Shown piece by piece: positions 45,690 through 56,082 of a stretch of 64,000 nucleotides of DNA. Below the pieces are notes generated by a model. The model had not been told where the DNA came from. It was given only the letters and a program-made list of their open reading frames with translations, and ran no database searches. Location of the stretch: positions 41,020,473 to 41,084,472 of the forward strand of contig OW799233.1 in NCBI GenBank assembly GCA_941918925.1, in the 5' to 3' direction. The stretch is from Phyto melanocephala. Lineage: Eukaryota > Arthropoda > Insecta > Diptera > Rhinophoridae. The position numbers and the translations under genes were made by a program. Positions within the stretch are counted from its first letter, which is position 1. Each line of letters opens with the position of its first letter.

Positions 45690-46545
45690 ACAATAACAAT
45701 AACAGTGTTTAATAAAATATTTCATCAACGAAATTGTGGATTATTCGCGCCTAAAAAAGACCAATGCGAAATATGTGCTCGTTATTCTGTCGGTGCCCTG
45801 TCTTATGAAGAGTGCACACTCCACCAAGAGAAAAAAGAAGAGGCTATAACAGAGAAGCAAAAAGATAAAAACGAAGAAACACATGTCTTTACCGTGGATC
45901 TTCAAGCAGTCTTAATGGCTCCAAAGTCTAATCTCAGCAGTTTATACTACCGCTCAAAGTTGCAAGTTCATAATTTGGTATTTTTTAATCTTAAAACCCA
46001 AAAAGCTTATTGTTTCATATGGAATGAAGCTGAAGGTGGTGTAAATGCCGAAGAATTCGCTAGTATATGGGTTTACTTTATTGAAAAAAAAATTCTTAAT
46101 GAAAATAAAAACCCTGTTAAAATAATTTTTTATAGTGATGGTTGTAATTATCAAAATCGGAAGCGTAATATTGTCATTGAGCAAAAGATTCTAGAAGTTG
46201 GCCACACACACAAATAAAAGCAGACAGTGTTCCACAATTGAACGTGCCATAAAAAAGAGAAATATAGATGTCCCCAGTGAGTACATTGAAATAGTAAAAG
46301 GAGCTCGAAAAAATTCTGAACCATACGACGTTATGTATTTGGAACACTCATTTTTAAAAAAGTTTTCTGATGTTCAATATGACAAAAATATTCACCCTGG
46401 CCAAGGTAAAGGCGATTATAAAGTGACAGATATTCGTGGCATCCAATATATCCCAAATGGTCAAGTAAATTATAAAATAATATTTTCAAACAAGTGGCCA
46501 AATCTACCTCAAAAGCTAAATAAAAATATTTCGGCAATGGATTAA
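45690..46545 (+). pseudogene. DUF7869-like transposase protein, C-terminal half (one frameshift)
   Basis: Frame 1 (to 46217) contains FAPKKDQCEICARYSVGALS (CxxC), ETHVFTVDLQAVLMAPKSNL, SSLYYRSKLQVHNLVFFNLK, a CFIWNEAEGGVNAEEFASIW segment and IIFYSDGCNYQNRKRN. It ends in LEVGHTHK. After a shift at about 46205-46215, frame 2 continues: STIERAIKKRNIDVPSEYIE, PYDVMYLEHSFLKKFSDVQY, VTDIRGIQYIPNGQVNYKII, stop at 46543-46545. The order D-x-QA, YxxKLxVxN, W-x-E, D-x-xxQNxN and GHTxxxxDSxHSxIE is what I know from DUF7869-type proteins, many of which are transposon-encoded. The conserved acidic residues look like an RNase H-fold catalytic set. That is family-level inference, not proven here. The beginning of the gene is not identified. 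Confidence 0.6.
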
Positions 46546-46628
46546 TACAACTTGCAACAACTTCACCAGAATAGAAGAAAAATAACAAACAGAAAATATC
46601 AAGATTAGCAATTTTTAAAGTTAACTTT

Positions 46629-47412
46629 AAACAAGTAAGAGCGCTATATTCGACCGTGCCGAATCTTATATACCCTTCACAACGTGTAGTCATGCAATAA
46701 AAAAAATAAAAAAAAAATTAAAAAAAAATTTAAAAAAAAAATTTAAAAAAAAAAATTAAAAAAAAAATTTTTTTTTTAAATAATTAAAATATATATAATA
46801 TAAAACAAACAAAAAATAAAAAAAAATTAAAAAAAAAAAATAAAAAATATTAAAAAAAAAATAATAATAAAAATATAAATAATATATTAAATAAAAATTA
46901 AAAAAAAAAATAAAAAAAAATTAAAAAAAAAATATTAAAAAAAATAAAAAAAAAATTTTTTTGGCTCAGCTGGGATTCGATGCCACGTTTTCCCTAACCA
47001 GTATACACGTTTGTATGTATGTATGTATGTTGTTGTTGTAATGTTGTTTTGGTGAAAAAAAAATCGAGGTGGTCGTGGGTTCTTGCTCATATCTCAGTTG
47101 TTTATGTACCGATGTTTCTGATTTTCAATACCGATCTACTCCCGAATATTTCTGATATTTTAGTACCTCACCCGGGTCCAAGCGATGTCGGGGGGCTTCA
47201 AAAAGTTGATTTCAACATACACACGGACAGACGGTCAGACGGACAGACGGTCAGACGGACAGACGGACAGACTGACAGGGCTTAATCGACTCCCCTATTC
47301 ATAAGCTTTCAGAAAATATATACTTTATGGGGTCGGAAATGAAAATTGTAGAAATTTCACACGGAATGACAAACCTATATATACCCTTTTTCACTGTGTG
47401 AAGGGTATAAAA
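46629..47412 (+). mobile_element. Helentron-type family B copy 2, nested in the TIR transposon
   Basis: The 5' end AACAAGTAAGAGCGCTATAT leads into TTCGACCGTGCCGAATC and TATACCCTTCACAACGTG. An A/T tract follows (about 46690-46960), then GGCTCAGCTGGGATTCGATG and GTATGT repeats. An expanded (GTCY)n array lies at about 47222-47278. The 3' end is TATACCCTTTTTCACTGTGT. It lies between the coding end of the host transposon and its right subterminal motifs, so it inserted into that transposon. Confidence 0.75.
47222..47278 (+). repeat. (GTCY)n proto-microsatellite, expanded copy
   Basis: CAGACGGTCAGACGGACAGA-type units continue for about 55 bp, roughly twice the length seen in family B copy 1 and family A. 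Confidence 0.7.
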
Positions 47413-47909
47413 AGAGTCACCACAAATTTTATGACGATTTACCTCATGAATAATTTTATATCTTTCTATTTACCTTAATAAGTGTTCTAATCTTGAATTT
47501 GTAGAATTTTTCTTTTTTGTACTTTGTAATTTGTTAAACAGCAATGAAATAAGACTGTGTAATTAATGTTTATGTTAGTTATTATTTGTTTACTATTTTA
47601 AAAACAATAAAAAATTGTATTATTTGTATTAATATTTTTTATTAAAAAAATATAAAAAAAACACACACACAGAAAAAGACGTAAGTCCAATTGAAAACAG
47701 AAAAAGTCGTAAGTCCACAAAAATTGCTGCAGTTGCTCGAGAAATTATTTTTTCCATATATATTCTGCTTCAATTAAAGAGCAAAAACAATAAACACGTA
47801 AGTGTATTTAAAGATTTCAATAATCTTTAAAGGAAAAAAACTGAAAAGTTTTTTGTCTGTCCTGTAAAATTTAAAAAAATGGACTTACGACCTTTGTACG
47901 TTTAGCTAA

Positions 47910-48366
47910 CGAAATACTGTTTATCCAAATAAACTTAATGACAAAAACACTTATGCTTCCTGTGTCAATTTAACTTGTTCCCTTGATTCGAGGAATTTAT
48001 TGTTTTAAAAACTGTCAAATATGGGTTTGTCATTAAAGATAAAACGAATACTGCAAAAATCGTCTGAAAAGACCTCCAGCCGAATATTGTTCAAAAACTC
48101 ACTTTTTAATTCTTTCAATGTAAAATCAGATGTCTAACAGGGTTGCATATTAAGCCCGACTCTATTTACATTATTATGCTTGAACGACTTAACCGACGCT
48201 TTTGCTGGCGGAATAACTATTAGCAGTATCATAGTAAAGCCATCATATCAGATTCGCCCAGTAGTTTGAAAATTATGTTTAAGTCCCTTCATATGTATAG
48301 TTATTTATATCGTTTATAAGTCAACCTTCTTAAATCCAAAGTATTAGTTTTTCGAAGTGGTACTAT
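47910..48366 (+). pseudogene. LINE reverse transcriptase fragment, 3' part of split copy
   Basis: Resumes after the TIR transposon with LANE..., LNDKNTYASCVNLTCSLDS and then QGCILSPTLFTL plus NDLTDAFAGGITIS. These match LINE RT motifs (KNYAxxVFLDLxxAFDxV, VxQGCxLSPxLFxLxxNDL). Several shifts and stops. It is terminated by a DD41D MITE at 48369. Confidence 0.6.
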
Positions 48367-48368
48367 TA

Positions 48369-48876
48369 AAGGGTCCGCCAAATAACTTTTTTTTAAATTG
48401 CTATAAAAACGTGTAGCTTCGGCTGTGTGGCACATAGTGCCGTCCTGTTGAAACCAAACGTTGCCAAAATCCTCCTCTTCAATTTTTGACTACGGCCACT
48501 CCTTGCTCATTTTCGAAGAAAAATGCCCCAATTATGCCTCTGAACCAAAATCCGCACCAAACAGTGACTCGTTTTGGGTGTATCGGCTTTTCAATGTATG
48601 CGTGCGGGTTTTCTGTACCCCAAATGCGACAATTTTGCTTGTTTACATACTCGCCAAGATCAAAATGAGCTTCATCTGAAAAGATGATTTTTTTTGGCAA
48701 AATCGGCCAAAGTAATGTCGCAAAATTTCCTAGCATTGTTCAAGCGTATAGACAACCATATTCGTTCAGCGGAAGGATAAAACTAATTATTTGTCAAATC
48801 AGACATGAGCTACTTAAGTGTTAACATTCACGAAATAATCACTAGTTAAAAAAAAAACGTTAGATGGCGGACCCTT
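48369..48876 (-). mobile_element. 508-bp DD41D deletion derivative (MITE-like), copy 2
   Basis: Termini AAGGGTCCGCCA and TGGCGGACCCTT with TA at both flanks (48367-48368, 48877-48878). It keeps KKIIFSDEAHFDLGEYVNKQ and NCRIWGTENPHAYIEKPIHP on the minus strand (48479-48736) and the FQQDGT-like trace. It has the same missing C-terminal half as the copy at 28909. A further ~50-bp loss, removing the VDRYRAML segment, distinguishes it. Confidence 0.75.
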
Positions 48877-48878
48877 TA

Positions 48879-50355
48879 TGTAGCATAAGGAATTTTAAAA
48901 GCCAAACATATTTTATTATTATGTATGTACGTACAACGTATTTTGCTGCAAAATCAATTGCACTACTTGCAAGCGAATAGATTAATTTGTTTTTCAAATA
49001 GTTTCATACTGTCCCACTGTTTGCATATAGACAGAAATGCCAAAAGCTATTTAAGCATGTAGGCATCTAAGACTATAAGTAATTCTGTATATAAGCGTAT
49101 ATGTCTAAATCTTTATTTATCTCTTCTAATAACAAAATTACTTTAAAATAATATGTAACTATGTACGTAAGTATGTATGCATACGAGTACACATATGAGC
49201 AACAACAATATGTTTTATTAATAAATTTTTTGTTCTCGTCATTTAAAAACTGTTCCGTATTTATTCGCAATATAAAATGAAATTCAATTGAATTTTATTG
49301 AGTTTTTATCGTCATACTCATAAATAGTGGAGAAGACAAGACAAGGTCTAGTTCATTGTAACCTTGTACTGGCTTGCACTTAATAGTCACAAGTGTATGA
49401 GTAATTTTTTATTCTATTTCGATTTATTGTATATTTTGCTTTATAAATAATTATTTTTAAAATATATATGTTGGTTGGCAAATCAAATGAGTACATTTTG
49501 TTTAAACTTTTAAACTAATTCCTCTATTATTTGGCCGGATCTAGTTTGCTGTTTACGGTTGGGAATTTTTGTGTTTGCGGTTTTTTTTTGTTAATCAATA
49601 TTTATCAGAATTTGAAATAACAATTAGGTCAAACATATCCAATTGCATCCCTATGTAAATTAGTTGTAAATGAGATGTTATTCTATTTTAAGGAAAATAA
49701 TAATTTTCTTATAATTCTAAGTTGATATCATGGTGTATTTAAGATATTTTTAACAAATTTAATTATAGAAACAATAGTCACCAAATAATTTAGTTTTACC
49801 CATATACACTTATTTGTCGTTTATAAATAAGAAAAAAATCGTAAGAGATAGAAAAGATAGAGATCTATTTTTTCCTTCTAATTATTACTATCTGTTATGC
49901 AGGTTATTTTTACCCTTCACAAAGAAGTGTTAAATGTTACTTATACGTTTTTCATTCCGTTTGTTGTTTATACAGTATTCTTTTTATTGCAATCCCATAA
50001 CGTAAATATATTCTGAGTTCTTATAGATACAGATCGCATCCGTTAAACGAAACGAAACATTTTTAAAAAATTAAAATGTACTCCCAAAAATAAGATTTTT
50101 TCACACTGTTAGATATATATTATAGGACGTGAACTTTTCGAGTCAAATTTAAGCCTTATAAAAAGATAAAAAATTGTTAATTGCTTCACAAATAATTCAT
50201 AAGATTATTCAGTAACAGTACGGCTTTATATAAAGTGTTATGTAAGTACAAAGAGAATTTCCTCCTTGCAAGTCTTGCAACTAACTGCAAGACTATTTTT
50301 GTTCCAAAAAATATGCTCTAGATATAGAATTTTATGTCATTCAGCCTAAAAATTT
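48879..50355. other. Spacer with a partial Helentron-type 3' end
   Basis: At about 49910-50060, ACCCTTCACAAAGAAGTGTT, TTCATTCCGTTTGT and TAAATATATTCTGAG look like a reversed, decayed 3' end of a family B/C repeat. No genes recognised in the remainder. Confidence 0.45.
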
Positions 50356-51697
50356 ATTTTTATACCCGCCACCAAAAAAATGGTGGGGGTATATTTATTT
50401 TGTCATTCCGTTTGTAACACATCGAAATATCCATTTTAGACCCCATAAAGTATATATATTCTGAATCGGGGTTTGATTTGATGACGATCTTGCTATGTCC
50501 GTCCGTCTGTTGAAAGCACGATAGAGGTCGCACCGAAAAAGCTAGGGGGCTCAAATTTTTCTAGAATCTTTCTTAAAGACAAAATTGCTTTGGTATTGAA
50601 AATGGGCTCAATCGGGATATAAGGAAGAGAAATATAGCTCGTAAAGCAAGAGTAGGTCGAAAAAACCGTGTCCCTCGAACATCGAATAAAATGGAATTGT
50701 GTCCAAATGCATTAACGTAGACTCATGAAACTTCGAATATATATTTCCTGAGTAAAAACAATATTTTTTCCTGAAAATTACTTAAATCTATGCATTAGGA
50801 AAGGAGTTATCGATCAAAATGTACGAAAATTTATACCGCACAGTGTATTTTTTGGTATATTTTAAATTTTAAACCTAATAAAACTGACAAAATTAGATGT
50901 ACGGAAAATTAATGTGACACGCCCACCTTTACGCCCACCTCCCATATAACGTCTAAACTAAAATTAATATAATTTCTCTACGAATCAAGATTTTAGAATA
51001 ATAAAGGACTATATTGAAACATCTAAGTTGCATTCATTATTTAAAAATAATTTTGACATGCCTACTATTACGCCCACTTTTCACGTTATCCACTTTTAAT
51101 GAAATTTAAAAGCTCATAAAACCGACAAATTTAGAGCTACGATAATGAAATTTGCTACAGTTATCCTTCTTTTGCTACAGTTATCCTTCTTTTTTCTTTA
51201 ATCTTCCCGATTTGCAGGGATTATTTTTCAGGATCCCGGGAAATGAAAAAGGTGGCTACGATTCGAAAGCAGATGTTTATATTGTATATATTGAAATTGA
51301 ATTCTAATGATTTTATTTTTGATCTCATAGCTGAAGTACCTGTATTTTTGTTTTTTTTTTGTTTTTTTGTGCTCATATGTATTTGATCTCGAATAAAAAT
51401 ATTTTTACTCAATTTATATTTTAAATTCAAGTTTCTTTATTAATTTTTATAGTTTTAAAGTGTTTCTTTTACATTATAAACTATTTTATGCTTTTTAATA
51501 AAAAGTTTTTTTTTTTTCTTAAAAACAAATTTACTTTTTATTTGTTTTGGTGCGGGATCTAGGGATATTGAAAAATAAATCTCGCATTTCCGGGAAACAA
51601 AAATTTTCGGCAAAAAAACCCTAGCTACAAAAGAACGGAAAACTGATGGTGGGTATAAAAGATTCGGCACAGCCGAATATAGTGCTCTTACTTGTTT
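50356..51697 (-). mobile_element. Helentron-type family A copy 4 (internally rearranged)
   Basis: The 3' hairpin lies at 50370-50388 (CCACCAAAAAAATGGTGG). The conserved 3' half extends to about 51150, with one repeat unit. An unrelated ~450-bp segment follows, and then the family 5' end (GGTGGGTATAAAAGATTCGG, GCACAGCCGAATATAGTGCT) at 51646-51697. There is no mariner remnant. A 20-bp word TTTGCTACAGTTATCCTTCT is directly repeated at about 51149-51190, just where the foreign segment begins. Confidence 0.65.
51215..51625. mobile_element. Possible small TIR insertion inside family A copy 4
   Basis: The left side (GCAGGGATTATTTTTC, CCCGGGAAATG) and right side (CATTTCCGGGAAAC, TTTTCGGCAAAAAAACCCTAGC) form an interrupted, imperfect inverted repeat. 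It replaces family A sequence present in other copies. It could be a decayed hAT-like MITE. Weak evidence. Confidence 0.35.
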
Positions 51698-52689
51698 ATA
51701 TTGAGTTCCTTGGGCTAAAAATAATAACAAAAAAATCTTTGTTCTATCTGCAATCTGCATTACGTGCGTAGAAGTTTACAAGCATTACTGATTTTTTATG
51801 ACCACTGTAGGTCAAAAAAAGTATATTTATAAACTTGTGGTTTGCTATACTTTACATCGCATGTATGTTAAACATGTCAGCTTAAGTCGTTGTAGACAAC
51901 ATAAACTGCTGCTGTTGATGTTTCTAGTTTTTATCGAATTCAGAAAATATCCTCAAGTCAAATACCGTCAAGTATGTGTGTTTTTGTATCACTATTTTAA
52001 CCCTTATTATACCAACACTAAATGACCAGCTGACACGGACTCAAATAGTTTAATTTTTAATGAAGCTGCCAGATCGGTCTAAACATAAGCGATAGCTTTA
52101 TAAATTTTGAGTTTGAGGTCGGCGCTCACTTCACATGATTGCTGTCAAATTGCGACTTCATTGGACTCAACTACAAAAAATTTAATAGGGTTAAATCTCA
52201 CAACGTTATTGGCCAGATAAGTAACATTACCAATTTACAATTGCACTGCAGCATTCAATTTCATACAATAATAATGCTTAATCATATATATCAGTGTCTA
52301 GATTCTAAATAAAAGATTTGAGAAATATGTACACTCTAATAAATAGTTCAAACTAAGAGCGAGCTGAGTTTTAAATAGAAAAATCTTCTAAGTATTTTTA
52401 CAGAAAATTATATACACTATCTCATATGGCAAATTGTAATGTTAACAAGTCCCGAAATCAATTTTTGTAGAAAGAAAATACAAAGCAGCTGTTTTGCCTT
52501 TAAAGAAATATCGATTTGTTGTAAACTTAGCTAATGGTGGTGGCCAAAGGGTTAAATATATGACATTGTTTTAAACAACTTTGTTACAATTATTGCAGAC
52601 ATATTGACACTATTCAGCAAGTTTTTTTTATATGCTGAAGTAAGCAATGGCTTCAAATCTGTTACAACTTGCAGATTATTAATCATTTA
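51698..52689. other. Spacer, no gene recognised
   Basis: AT-rich. The open stretch at 51798-52025 has no domain. No terminal repeats seen. Confidence 0.45.
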
Positions 52690-52885
52690 TCTATATAAAA
52701 CAGGATGTATGTATGTATGTATGCACTCCAAAACGGTTGGGCCAGTTTTGATGAAATTTTCGCTGAATATTCAATATATTTAGGCGGATGAAACTGTGAA
52801 GTCCGATTTTTGATTTTCTGTCTGCGGGTGGAGGGGCGTGGCAAAATCGAATTTTCATATTGCACCACTAATGACATAAACATAT

Positions 52886-53262
52886 GTGACAGCGCATAGA
52901 GAAATGGACCTAAGGGTAAAAACAGGTTTTGCTCAGGAGCGCCATTTTACAGATTAAATGATTTTTCTATTTTTTTAAATTGTTCATAAGGAAAAAAATA
53001 AATTTTTTGTAGTTTCGTAAAATCAAGTTATTTTATTAATTTAGTAGGGGAAAAAATTAAAATATATAAATTTTACCGTTAGGTCCCTTTCTATATGCGC
53101 TTAGAATCGTGGACTTTACTTTTATAAAACGCGAATATCTCTGGGAGGGAACACTTTTGGGGTATGGGATCGGTCTTATTTGATGCTCAGATGCTGTCCA
53201 CATAAAAAAAAAGTGAAAATTGTTTTTTTTACCCTTAGGTCCCTTTCTCTATGCGCTGTCAC
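52886..53262 (+). mobile_element. 377-bp MITE of the 35.8-kb TIR transposon, nested in the Helitron
   Basis: The ends GTGACAGCGCATAGAG and CTCTATGCGCTGTCAC are perfect inverted repeats, with GGACCTAAGGGTAAAAACAG inside. An internal third copy of the motif (TTACCGTTAGGTCCCTTTCT) lies at about 53076-53096. The body matches both ends of 35825-37330 but lacks its coding centre. It is flanked by AAACATAT and AAACATTT, a candidate 8-bp duplication with one mismatch. Confidence 0.8.
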
Positions 53263-53329
53263 AAACATTTATTTGTTTGTTTTTTTTATTATTTTTTTTT
53301 TAAAGCCTTTGGTCATGTTTTTTAAAACG

Positions 53330-53921
53330 AGATGTCAAACTCTCAAATCGGTTATGTATTTCCGAATATATTTACAAAAATCCTATGTTAATAATGATCT
53401 AATATCAAAATTACAGCTCAATGAGCAAATTCAATTAAAACTGCCGGGAAAATGTATTAAATACAAATCAATCGACACAGTAATGGATGAAGAACAAGCC
53501 ATTAATAATCCCACTGAATTTTTGAATTCATTGCAACCACCCGGAATGCCACCGCATGTACTAACATTAAAAGTTGGATGACCGGTAATTCTTATTCGCA
53601 ACTTAAACGCACCAAAGTTATGCAACGGAGCCAGATTAACCATCAAAAACGGTTCAATAATTTTAATCGAAGCAACAATCATCGGTGGCAGATTCAAAGG
53701 CGAAGACGTACTTATTCCACTAATTCCCATGATTTCCAAAGATTTACCATTCCAATTTAAGCGGCTCCAATTTTACCATCAACAAAGCACAAAGCCAATT
53801 TATGTTTCCACACGGCCAGTTGTATTTGGCTTGCTCACGAGTTGGCACGCTTAAAAATGTATACGTTTTTACACCAAATAAAAAAACAAAAAACATTGTC
53901 TCTCCGCAGGCCTTAAGATGA
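53330..53921 (+). pseudogene. Helitron helicase, C-terminal fragment
   Basis: One frame reads YKSIDTVMDEEQAINNPTEF, then LNSLQPPGMPPHVLTLKVG. A TGA (53579-53581) replaces the next codon, and the frame continues PVILIRNLNAPKLCNGARLT, EATIIGGRFKGEDVLIPLIP and LPFQFKRLQF. After a small shift and deletion near 53772 it ends TINKAQSQFMFPHGQLYLAC, SRVGTLKNVYVFT, stop 53921. These are the C-terminal motifs of Helitron PIF1-like helicases (LKVGAPVMLLRNL-GLCNGTRL, IPRI, FxRxQFP, TINKSQGQ, FxHGQLYVAxSRV). The Walker motifs are absent. Non-functional. Confidence 0.8.
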
Positions 53922-54103
53922 AGTAATAAATAAATGCAATTTCCAATTTGCCTTAAATACATGCGTTTTTTTTTTTTTTTTTTGATTGAGCCCATACCTA
54001 CACCATATGGATTTTTATTTAAAGGCCGTAAATTTTGATAAATCGTGTGGTAATACAACACTAATGTTTGCTTAGGGCCAGCAGCACGGACCGGGTCAGC
54101 TAG

Positions 54104-54425
54104 TACAAATTAAAAAAGTTTATAAACATGGATTGACTTGACGTATGTCAAGATTAGGTAAATATTTAATGAAATAGTTTTACCATTGAATTGCATTAGC
54201 TGCCACCATATAAACTATAAGTTTATTTAATTAAAATTTTCTTAACTTAAACAAATTGACCCTATTAGATGTAAGTGTAAGAAACACTAAAGAGTTGACG
54301 AAAAAAAAAGAAGCAACCTGAGGGTAAGAAAAGCTAGCTTTCATCGTGCCTATGTATCAACGGAAAATTTTAGTTTCTAAAAAAAATTTTGAATGAATTG
54401 CATATCTGAAAAAATGTTGTTTTGT
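54104..54425. other. Short spacer, no gene recognised
   Basis: AT-rich spacer between the Helitron and a family A repeat. Confidence 0.4.
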
Positions 54426-55040
54426 TTTTATACCCGCCACCAAAAAAATGGTGGGGGTATATTCATTTTGTCATTCCGTTTGTAACACATCGAAATATCC
54501 ATTTTAGTCCCCATAAAGTATATATATTCTGAATCAGGGTTTGATTTGATGACGATCTAGCTATGTCCGTCCGTCTGTCCGTCTGTTGAAAGCACGATAG
54601 AGGTCGCACCGAAAAAGCTAGGGGGCTCAAATTTTGCCAGAATCTTTCTTATAGACAAGGTTTGTTTAACATTGAAAATGGGCTAAATCGGAATATTAGG
54701 AAGAGAGTTATAGCTCGAAAAGCAAGAGTAGTTCGAAAAAACCGTGTCCTTCAAACATCGAATAAAATGGAATTGTGTCCAAACGCATTAACGTAGACTC
54801 ATGAAACTTCGAATATATATTTCCTGAGTAAAAACAATATTTTTCCTCAAAAATTATCAAAATCTATGCTTTAGGAGGGGAGTTATCGATCAAAATGTAC
54901 GAAAATTTATACCGCACAGTGTATTTTTCGGCATATTTAAAAACAAAAACGTCATAAAAGCAACAAAATTGGATGTACAACTCTGAAATTTTGCAGACTT
55001 TGCTTTTTGGTTAGGCGCTTTTTGGTAACGAAAAATCAAT

Positions 55041-56050
55041 GTGCCACGCCCACTTTTACGCCCACCTCCCATATAACGTTTTACCTAAAATTCATATAAT
55101 TTCTCTACTAATAAAGATTTTGGAATAACAAAGGGCTATATTGAAACACCTAAATTGTACTCATTAGCAAAAACAACTTTGACACGCCTACTATAACGCC
55201 CACTTTTCACGTTATCTACCGTTAATGAAGTTTAAAAGCTCATAAAACCGCCAAAATTAGAGGTGTGATGATCAAATTTGCTACTTATATCCCCCTAGGC
55301 AGTATCATTACTGTGCTGGAAAATAAAGGTACCACGCCCACTTTTACGCCCACCTCCCATATAACGTTTTACCCAAAATTCATATAATTTCTCTATTAAT
55401 AAAGATTTTGGAATAATAAAGGGCTATATTGAAACACCTAAGTTGTACTCATTAGCAAAAACAACTTTGACACGCCTACTATAACGCCCACTTTTCACGT
55501 TATCTACCGTTATGATGATCAAATTTGCTACGTATATCCTCCTTGGCAGTATCATTACTGTGCCAGAAAATTAAGGTGCCACGCCCACTTTTACGCCCAC
55601 CTCCCATATAACGTTTTACCCAAAATTCATATAATTTCTCTATTAATAAAGATTTTGGAATAATAAAGGGCTATATTGAAACACCTAAGTTGTACTCATT
55701 AGCAAAAACAACTTTGACACGCCTACTATAACGCCCACTTTTCACGTTATCTACCGTTAATGAAATTTAAAAGATCATAAAACCGCCAAAATTAGAGGTG
55801 TGATGATCAAATTTGCTACGTATATCCTTCTAATCAATGTAGTCGTTGTGCCAAAAAGTTAAGGTAACACGCTCACTTTAACGCCCACCTCCCATAACGG
55901 TTTATCTTAAATTCATGTAATTTCTCTATTGACAAAGTTTTTAGGAAAATAAAGGACTATATTTAAATATCTAAGCTGTATTCATTAGTAGAAACAAGTT
56001 CAACACGCCTACTTTAACGCCCACTTTCACTAAAAGACTAAATTTACGAA
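55041..56050 (-). repeat. 288-bp tandem array (four units) in family A copy 5
   Basis: CCACGCCCACTTTTACGCCC occurs at 55044, 55332 and 55579, with a diverged fourth at about 55866. The spacings are 288, 247 and about 288. The shorter second unit lacks about 41 bp (an AAAGCTCATAAAACCGCC segment present in the others). Confidence 0.8.
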
Positions 56051-56082
56051 AACATTTTACTATCATATCGAAGTTATTAACG

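Larger units (their letters stand above)
45482..47901 (+). mobile_element. TIR transposon with DUF7869-like gene and repeated 16-bp motif
   Basis: Left ACGTGCAAAGGTCGTAAGTC and right GACTTACGACCTTTGTACGT are inverted with one mismatch. The host copy TTAGCTA(A) is duplicated on both sides (45475-45482 and 47902-47909), a 7-8 bp target duplication. The terminal word AAAGGTCGTAAGTCCA recurs internally, with small changes, at about 45618, 45646, 47680 and 47702. These cluster in the two subterminal regions, as expected for multiple transposase-binding sites. Length is 2.4 kb, of which about 0.78 kb is a family B repeat inserted later (46629-47412). It sits inside a LINE RT reading frame. Confidence 0.75.
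52690..54103 (+). mobile_element. Internally deleted Helitron with helicase tail
   Basis: The 5' TC (TCTATATAAAACAGG, 52690) follows A (52689). The 3' end is ACGGACCGGGTCAG then CTAG (54100-54103), followed by T. It keeps a typical Helitron 5' region (AAAACGGTTGGGCCAGTTTTG, 52732), then carries a nested 377-bp MITE, and then the last ~200 codons of the helicase. The replication initiator (HUH) domain and most of the helicase are deleted. Confidence 0.75.

Noticed and set aside
47019..47285. 88-codon ORF ending in DRRSDGQTVRRTDGQTDRA
   Set aside because: The tail is translation of the (GTCY)n repeat, and the rest is family B body. Not a gene.
53180..53330. N-terminal part of the 133-codon ORF at 53180-53581 as helicase
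   Set aside because: The first ~50 codons come from the nested MITE (to 53262) and AT-rich spacer. Only the part from about 53330 has helicase motifs.
53431..53739. 102-codon minus-strand ORF
   Set aside because: Antisense of the Helitron helicase fragment, which has clear family motifs on the plus strand.
54890..55072. ORF starting MGGGRKSGRGTLIFRYQKAP (similar ones at 6030 and 34003)
   Set aside because: Recurs only because it lies in the tandem unit of Helentron family A. It shifts or stops in other units, so it is not a conserved gene.
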